Shown piece by piece: positions 60,768 through 64,000 of a DNA stretch of 64,000 nt (position 1 is its first letter; each line of letters opens with the position of its first letter). The DNA is taken from assembly GCA_041485285.1 (NCBI GenBank), contig JBGPJF010000008.1, forward strand, positions 1 to 64,000, read 5' to 3'. The stretch comes from DATEUP01 sp041485285 (GTDB taxonomy: Archaea > Thermoplasmatota > DTKX01 > DATEUP01). A program made the translations under genes and the position numbers. The notes under the pieces are model-generated. The model was not told where the DNA came from. It searched no databases and saw only the letters and a program-made list of their open reading frames with translations.

Positions 60768-62255
60768 TCAAAGGTCGTGTCCGGCATAGGAAAGGTTGAA
60801 ACTCTTGTTGATGAGCGGGAAGTCCGAGATGGCCGCCCCGCGCACGGCAAGCGCGAGCCCCATCCAGTTGTGGAACGAGGGGTCGACGACTTTGTACCCG
60901 GAGAACCGGCCGTCGCCGTCGGTCTCCGCGACGTGGCAGATCTCGCCCCGCCAGCCCTCGACCAGGGAGACTGCGATCGCATCGGGCGAAAGGGGACCAT
61001 GCGGGTGGCGCGGCGCGCCCGGCGGAAGCTTGGACAGCAACGCATCCACCCACCCGGCGGACTGTTCGACCTCCATCCAACGGAGCCGCGCCCGCGCGTA
61101 CACATCGCCCGTGGGCCACAGCCGGGCTTCGATGGCCCGGTCGAGGAATACGCCCCACGGAAATTCGCGGCGCACATCGCGCGGCAGCCCCGAAGCGCGG
61201 GCCGCGGGGCCGACGATGCCCAGCTGCTCGCAATCGTGCCGCGTGAGCGTCCCGATCCCGTCGAAGCGCGCGCGCGCGGAGGCCGATTGCCAGAGCAAGT
61301 CGGCCGCTTCGCGGGCGGCCCCCAGCGCAAGCCGGGTGCCCTCCTGGAGCTCCTGGCCGAGCCGGTCGTCGACATCGTCGTGGGTGCCGCCAGGGACGAC
61401 GAACCCCCGGCCCATTCGGCTCCCCGTGAGCGCGGTCGTGAGGTTGAGGAAATCACCGCGCACGCGCCCCGCGTACGAAGCGGTGGGCAGGAAGCCGATG
61501 TCGCCGGCAAGCGCCCCGAGGTCGCCCGTGTGGTTGGCCATCCGCTCGAGTTCGAGCGCGACGCCGCGCAGCGCCCGCGCGCGAGGGGAATTCGTGCTGT
61601 GGGCAAGCGCCTCCAGCGCGCGTGCGTAGGCCGTCGCGTGCGCCACGCTTGAATCCCCCGAAAGCGTCTCGGCGATGAGCGCGGTGCGTGCGTCGGGACC
61701 GCCGACCATCGCCCGCTCGACGCCCCGGTGCTGGTACCCCAGGGCGATTTCGAGGTGGTGGACGGTCTCCCCATGGGCTTGAAAGCGGAAGTGGCCGGGC
61801 TCGATGACCCCCGCGTGCACCGGGCCCACCGCGACCTCGTGGACCTCCTCGCCCTCGACGCGGAAGAATGGCACGCCCCCTGCGCCTGGAAGCTTCCGGA
61901 CGGGCTTCAGCCACGGGTGGCCGACCGGCGCGGTCAGCCCCCCCTCCGCGACCTCCCGCTCGAACAGGTGGACCTGCGGCACTTCGGGCGTCATCGAGGG
62001 GAAGGTCGGTCCAACGGGGGCCGACGCCACGCCAAGCACCCCCTCGCCGCCGAGACCGAGCACCACCGTGAGCCGGGCGCCGCCGTCTCGACCTCGGCGG
62101 GCAAACAGCGCCGAGACCCGGCCGCCGGCCTCAACGCCCGAGAGGACAAGGTCGCGGAAGTCGCAAAATTCGAGGACCGGCACCTCCGCCAGCCGTGCCG
62201 CCTGGCCATTGCCGAGGGGAAGCGCGGATCGCAGGACGGCGGTCTGCGACGGCAT
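60768..62255 (-). CDS. NuoCD/HyfG-like large subunit without nickel ligands
   Basis: 495 residues; ATG overlaps the stop of the preceding gene (TAATG). Residues 1-110 are NuoC-like and the rest NuoD-like, with GPVHAGVIEPGHFRFQAHGE and ALGYQHRGVERAM. The first Ni-binding motif of hydrogenases (E-R-x-C-G-x-C-S-V-A-H) is E196-T-L-S199-G-D-S202-S-V-A-H: both Cys are Ser. The second (S-x-D-P-C-x-x-C) is S485-F-N-L-S489-Y-A-G492-H-D-L: Ser and Gly replace Cys. So no [NiFe] centre can form. It is therefore related to energy-converting-hydrogenase-related (Ehr) complexes and complex I rather than hydrogenases. Its substrate at this former active site is unknown. Confidence 0.88.
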   Translation of the reverse strand: MPSQTAVLRSALPLGNGQAARLAEVPVLEFCDFRDLVLSGVEAGGRVSALFARRGRDGGARLTVVLGLGGEGVLGVASAPVGPTFPSMTPEVPQVHLFEREVAEGGLTAPVGHPWLKPVRKLPGAGGVPFFRVEGEEVHEVAVGPVHAGVIEPGHFRFQAHGETVHHLEIALGYQHRGVERAMVGGPDARTALIAETLSGDSSVAHATAYARALEALAHSTNSPRARALRGVALELERMANHTGDLGALAGDIGFLPTASYAGRVRGDFLNLTTALTGSRMGRGFVVPGGTHDDVDDRLGQELQEGTRLALGAAREAADLLWQSASARARFDGIGTLTRHDCEQLGIVGPAARASGLPRDVRREFPWGVFLDRAIEARLWPTGDVYARARLRWMEVEQSAGWVDALLSKLPPGAPRHPHGPLSPDAIAVSLVEGWRGEICHVAETDGDGRFSGYKVVDPSFHNWMGLALAVRGAAISDFPLINKSFNLSYAGHDL

Positions 62256-63700
62256 TAGGCGCCTCCCCCCACGACACGCGCGGCCTGTTCGAGGGCGTCG
62301 CGCAGCGGCGCGGGCATGAACACGCCGAGGACCACGAGCGCGACGAGGGGAGCGATCACCAGGGCGGCCTCGCCGGGGCCCGCGCGCGCCGCTTTCGGCA
62401 CGGCAAGCGGCTCCCCCCAGCCAATGCCCATGAGGTGGGTCAGCGCGCCAGCAAAGACGACTCCAAGCCCGAGGACGAGCAAGCCCACAACCGCCCAAGC
62501 GCCGCTTGCCGCGGCGGCCTGGAGGACGAGGAACTCGCTCACGAAGATGGCAAAAGGGGCGGCGCCCATAAGCGACGCGAGGCTCGCCACGAGGGCGCCC
62601 CCCCACAGCGGCACCGCGCGGGCGGCGCCCCGCAGCCGGGCGATCTCAGTGCCCCCGTAGGCCTCGCTTAGCCGCCCCGCGGCGAAGAAAGCGACCGACT
62701 TCGACGCCGAGTGGTTGAGCACATGGAAGAGCGCCGCGAAAGTACCGGCCGGGCCAAGGCCCAAGCCCAGCGTGATGATCCCGATGTGCTCGACACTCGA
62801 GTAAGCAAGCAGGCGCTTCACGTCGCGTTGGAACACAATGAACGCGGCCGCAACGAGCACCGACCCGAGCCCGAAGACGACGAGCAGCGACAGGGCCCAG
62901 CCCGAACGGCCGGTCGCGCCCTCAACAATGGGGAGGTAGCGCATGATGCAGTAGAGGGCGGCGTTCAGCAGCGACCCGGAGAACACCGCCGAAACCGGCG
63001 CCGGAGCCTGGCTGTGCGCGTCGGGAAGCCACGTGTGCATGGGCGCAAGTCCGGCCTTGGTGCCGAACCCGACAAGGACGAAGAGGAAGCCCGCTTTGGC
63101 AAGCCCGGGGTCGAGCTGGCCCGAGACGGCAAGCAGGCTCCTCCACATCGTCGGTTCGTCGCCGCCGGGGAGCACCCCGCGCGCCGACGCCGCCATGAAC
63201 ACGACGCCGAGGAACGCAAGGGCAACCCCGACGGAGCAGATCACGAGGTACTTCCAGGTCGCTTCGAGGGACGCGCGGGTGACATGGAGGCGGATGAGGA
63301 ATGCGGTCGAAAGCGTGGTCAGCTCGACGCCGGCCCACATCACGCCGAGGTTGTTGGAAGTAAGCACGAGCGTCATGGAGAAGAGGGCACCCGCCCACAG
63401 GACGCCGAAGCGCCGGGCGATCCGTGGGGGGAGCTTCCCCGCGTCGACTTCGCGCCCGAAGTAGCCGTAGGCAAAGGAGGTCGAAAGGGCGAACACGAGG
63501 GCCATCACGCACAGGTGGTACGCCGAGAGGGCGTCGAGCAGCAGCCAGCCGGACCCTGCCTCAAGCGGGCCGCCCGACAGCACGCGCGAGGCAGCCTCGA
63601 CGGCCACGGCGGTCCAGGCGCCGACCCACGCAACGCTGAGTGCGAGCACCCGCCGCGGGTCGCCAACAAAGGCCGACGCGCCGGCTCCCCCCAGGGGCAA
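62255..63700 (-). CDS. HyfF/NuoL-like ion-pumping membrane subunit
   Basis: 481 residues from a TTG at 63700. The frame is open for 16 more codons upstream (GGDGLDGSLEFLLLLG) with a hydrophobic stretch like the first helix of the family but no ATG, GTG or TTG; a CTG at 63736 may be the real start. About 13 membrane helices. The antiporter-like motifs are present: a Glu in the MWAGVELTTLSTAFLI helix, K in FGTKAGLAPMHTWLPDAHSQ (the quinone-oxidoreductase family signature), FQRDVKRLLAYSSVEHIG, and HxxxKSVAF-like NHSASKSVAFFAAG. It pumps H+ or Na+. Stop codon overlaps the ATG of the large subunit gene. Confidence 0.85.
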   Translation of the reverse strand: MPLGGAGASAFVGDPRRVLALSVAWVGAWTAVAVEAASRVLSGGPLEAGSGWLLLDALSAYHLCVMALVFALSTSFAYGYFGREVDAGKLPPRIARRFGVLWAGALFSMTLVLTSNNLGVMWAGVELTTLSTAFLIRLHVTRASLEATWKYLVICSVGVALAFLGVVFMAASARGVLPGGDEPTMWRSLLAVSGQLDPGLAKAGFLFVLVGFGTKAGLAPMHTWLPDAHSQAPAPVSAVFSGSLLNAALYCIMRYLPIVEGATGRSGWALSLLVVFGLGSVLVAAAFIVFQRDVKRLLAYSSVEHIGIITLGLGLGPAGTFAALFHVLNHSASKSVAFFAAGRLSEAYGGTEIARLRGAARAVPLWGGALVASLASLMGAAPFAIFVSEFLVLQAAAASGAWAVVGLLVLGLGVVFAGALTHLMGIGWGEPLAVPKAARAGPGEAALVIAPLVALVVLGVFMPAPLRDALEQAARVVGGGA

Positions 63701-63740
63701 GCCCAGCAGGAGCAGGAACTCGAGGGACCCGTCCAGCCCA

Positions 63741-64000
63741 TCACCCCCTCAGTTGGTCGAGCTTGTCGACGTCCACCGTCGCGAACTCGCGGCTGATTCG
63801 GTCGACGGCGATTCCCATCACGAACACCCCAAAGAACACCTCGAGCAGGCCGCCCATCTCGAGCAGGAGCGGCAGGCCCCCGACGAGGATGAGGGCGAAG
63901 AGGAAGATGCCGTTCTCGAGCACGACATACCCGAGCACCTGCGCAAGGGCGGTGCGCCGCGTGACTGTGAGCGTGAGGCCCGCGATCATCGTGGCCAGCG
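63741..64000 (-). CDS. HyfE-like membrane subunit, C-terminal part (runs off the window)
   Basis: The frame is open to the right edge. The visible 86 or so residues match the end of HyfE: LGYVVLENGIFLFALILVGG, LPLLLEMGGLLEVFFGVFVM and GIAVDRISREFATVDVDKLD. HyfE has a NuoK-like core and is about 215 residues, so the N-terminal 60% is outside. It starts the visible part of an operon HyfE-HyfF-HyfG-HyfHI; in related complexes HyfB and HyfC come before, so they probably lie beyond base 64000. It would be part of the ion-translocating arm. Confidence 0.82.
   Translation of the reverse strand, partial: LATMIAGLTLTVTRRTALAQVLGYVVLENGIFLFALILVGGLPLLLEMGGLLEVFFGVFVMGIAVDRISREFATVDVDKLDQLRG

Noticed and set aside
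60768..62255. Annotation of the large subunit as a [NiFe] hydrogenase
   Set aside because: All four Ni-binding cysteines are missing, so hydrogenase activity is not supported.

Overview
The window is GC-rich (roughly two thirds G+C by eye) and archaeal. Evidence: both subunits of DNA topoisomerase VI, a Tes-type radical-SAM tetraether lipid synthase, surface proteins ending in PGF-CTERM-like signals, an Lrp/AsnC regulator, and many genes with a TATA-like box about 25-32 nt before the start codon (leaderless mRNA), often starting at TTG or GTG. Surface-protein style, small VOC/DUF1801 enzymes and high GC best fit an uncultivated, high-GC Thermoplasmatota lineage. That placement is inference; there is no rRNA, and I recognised no tRNA or CRISPR array.

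Layout. 0.3-7 kb is an accessory zone: an aspartic protease with a small partner, a repeat-rich surface protein, a UPF0175/PIN toxin-antitoxin pair, a DUF1801 protein and a broken Rieske oxygenase gene, separated by copies of a roughly 150-250 bp intergenic repeat. 7-20.6 kb alternates large secreted or anchored proteins (about 640, 650 and 1013 aa) with small enzymes (two VOC proteins, calcineurin-type phosphatase, TMEM175-like channel, SDR, DUF3052, DUF1801) and an exported Hcp-like protein. 20.7-30.2 kb is a minus-strand block: pirin, Kup potassium transporter, cupredoxin, WD40-like surface protein, a tandem-duplicated membrane protein with HxxEH motifs, and a very Met-rich FG-GAP/ASPIC-UnbV surface protein. 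The last four may form a copper/redox module at the cell surface. 30.6-33 kb holds tes and a HEAT-repeat gene. 33-42.5 kb holds two paralogous giant beta-helix/Ig-like surface proteins sharing an unusual collagen-like cytoplasmic tail, with urocanase and a calcium-binding secreted protein between them.

42.5-51.6 kb is mostly housekeeping: a MidA/NDUFAF7-type methyltransferase, a PEPCK/HprK-like P-loop protein, a GltD/NfnB-like flavoprotein, an aminotransferase, NadA and two TPR proteins. A 1032-aa PGF-CTERM surface protein (51.6-54.7 kb) and the top6B-top6A operon follow. After a DUF2378-like gene, a broken PPC/DUF296 gene and an Lrp regulator, the window ends in a minus-strand operon (60-64 kb) for a membrane complex homologous to Hyf/Ech hydrogenases and complex I. 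Its large subunit has lost all four nickel-binding cysteines, so it is an energy-converting-hydrogenase-related (Ehr-like) complex rather than a hydrogenase.

The most promising leads are the Ni-less complex with its fused ferredoxin-NuoB subunit, the Met-rich/HxxEH/cupredoxin locus, the shared GPKGPRGPSPP tail, and the structured intergenic repeat.
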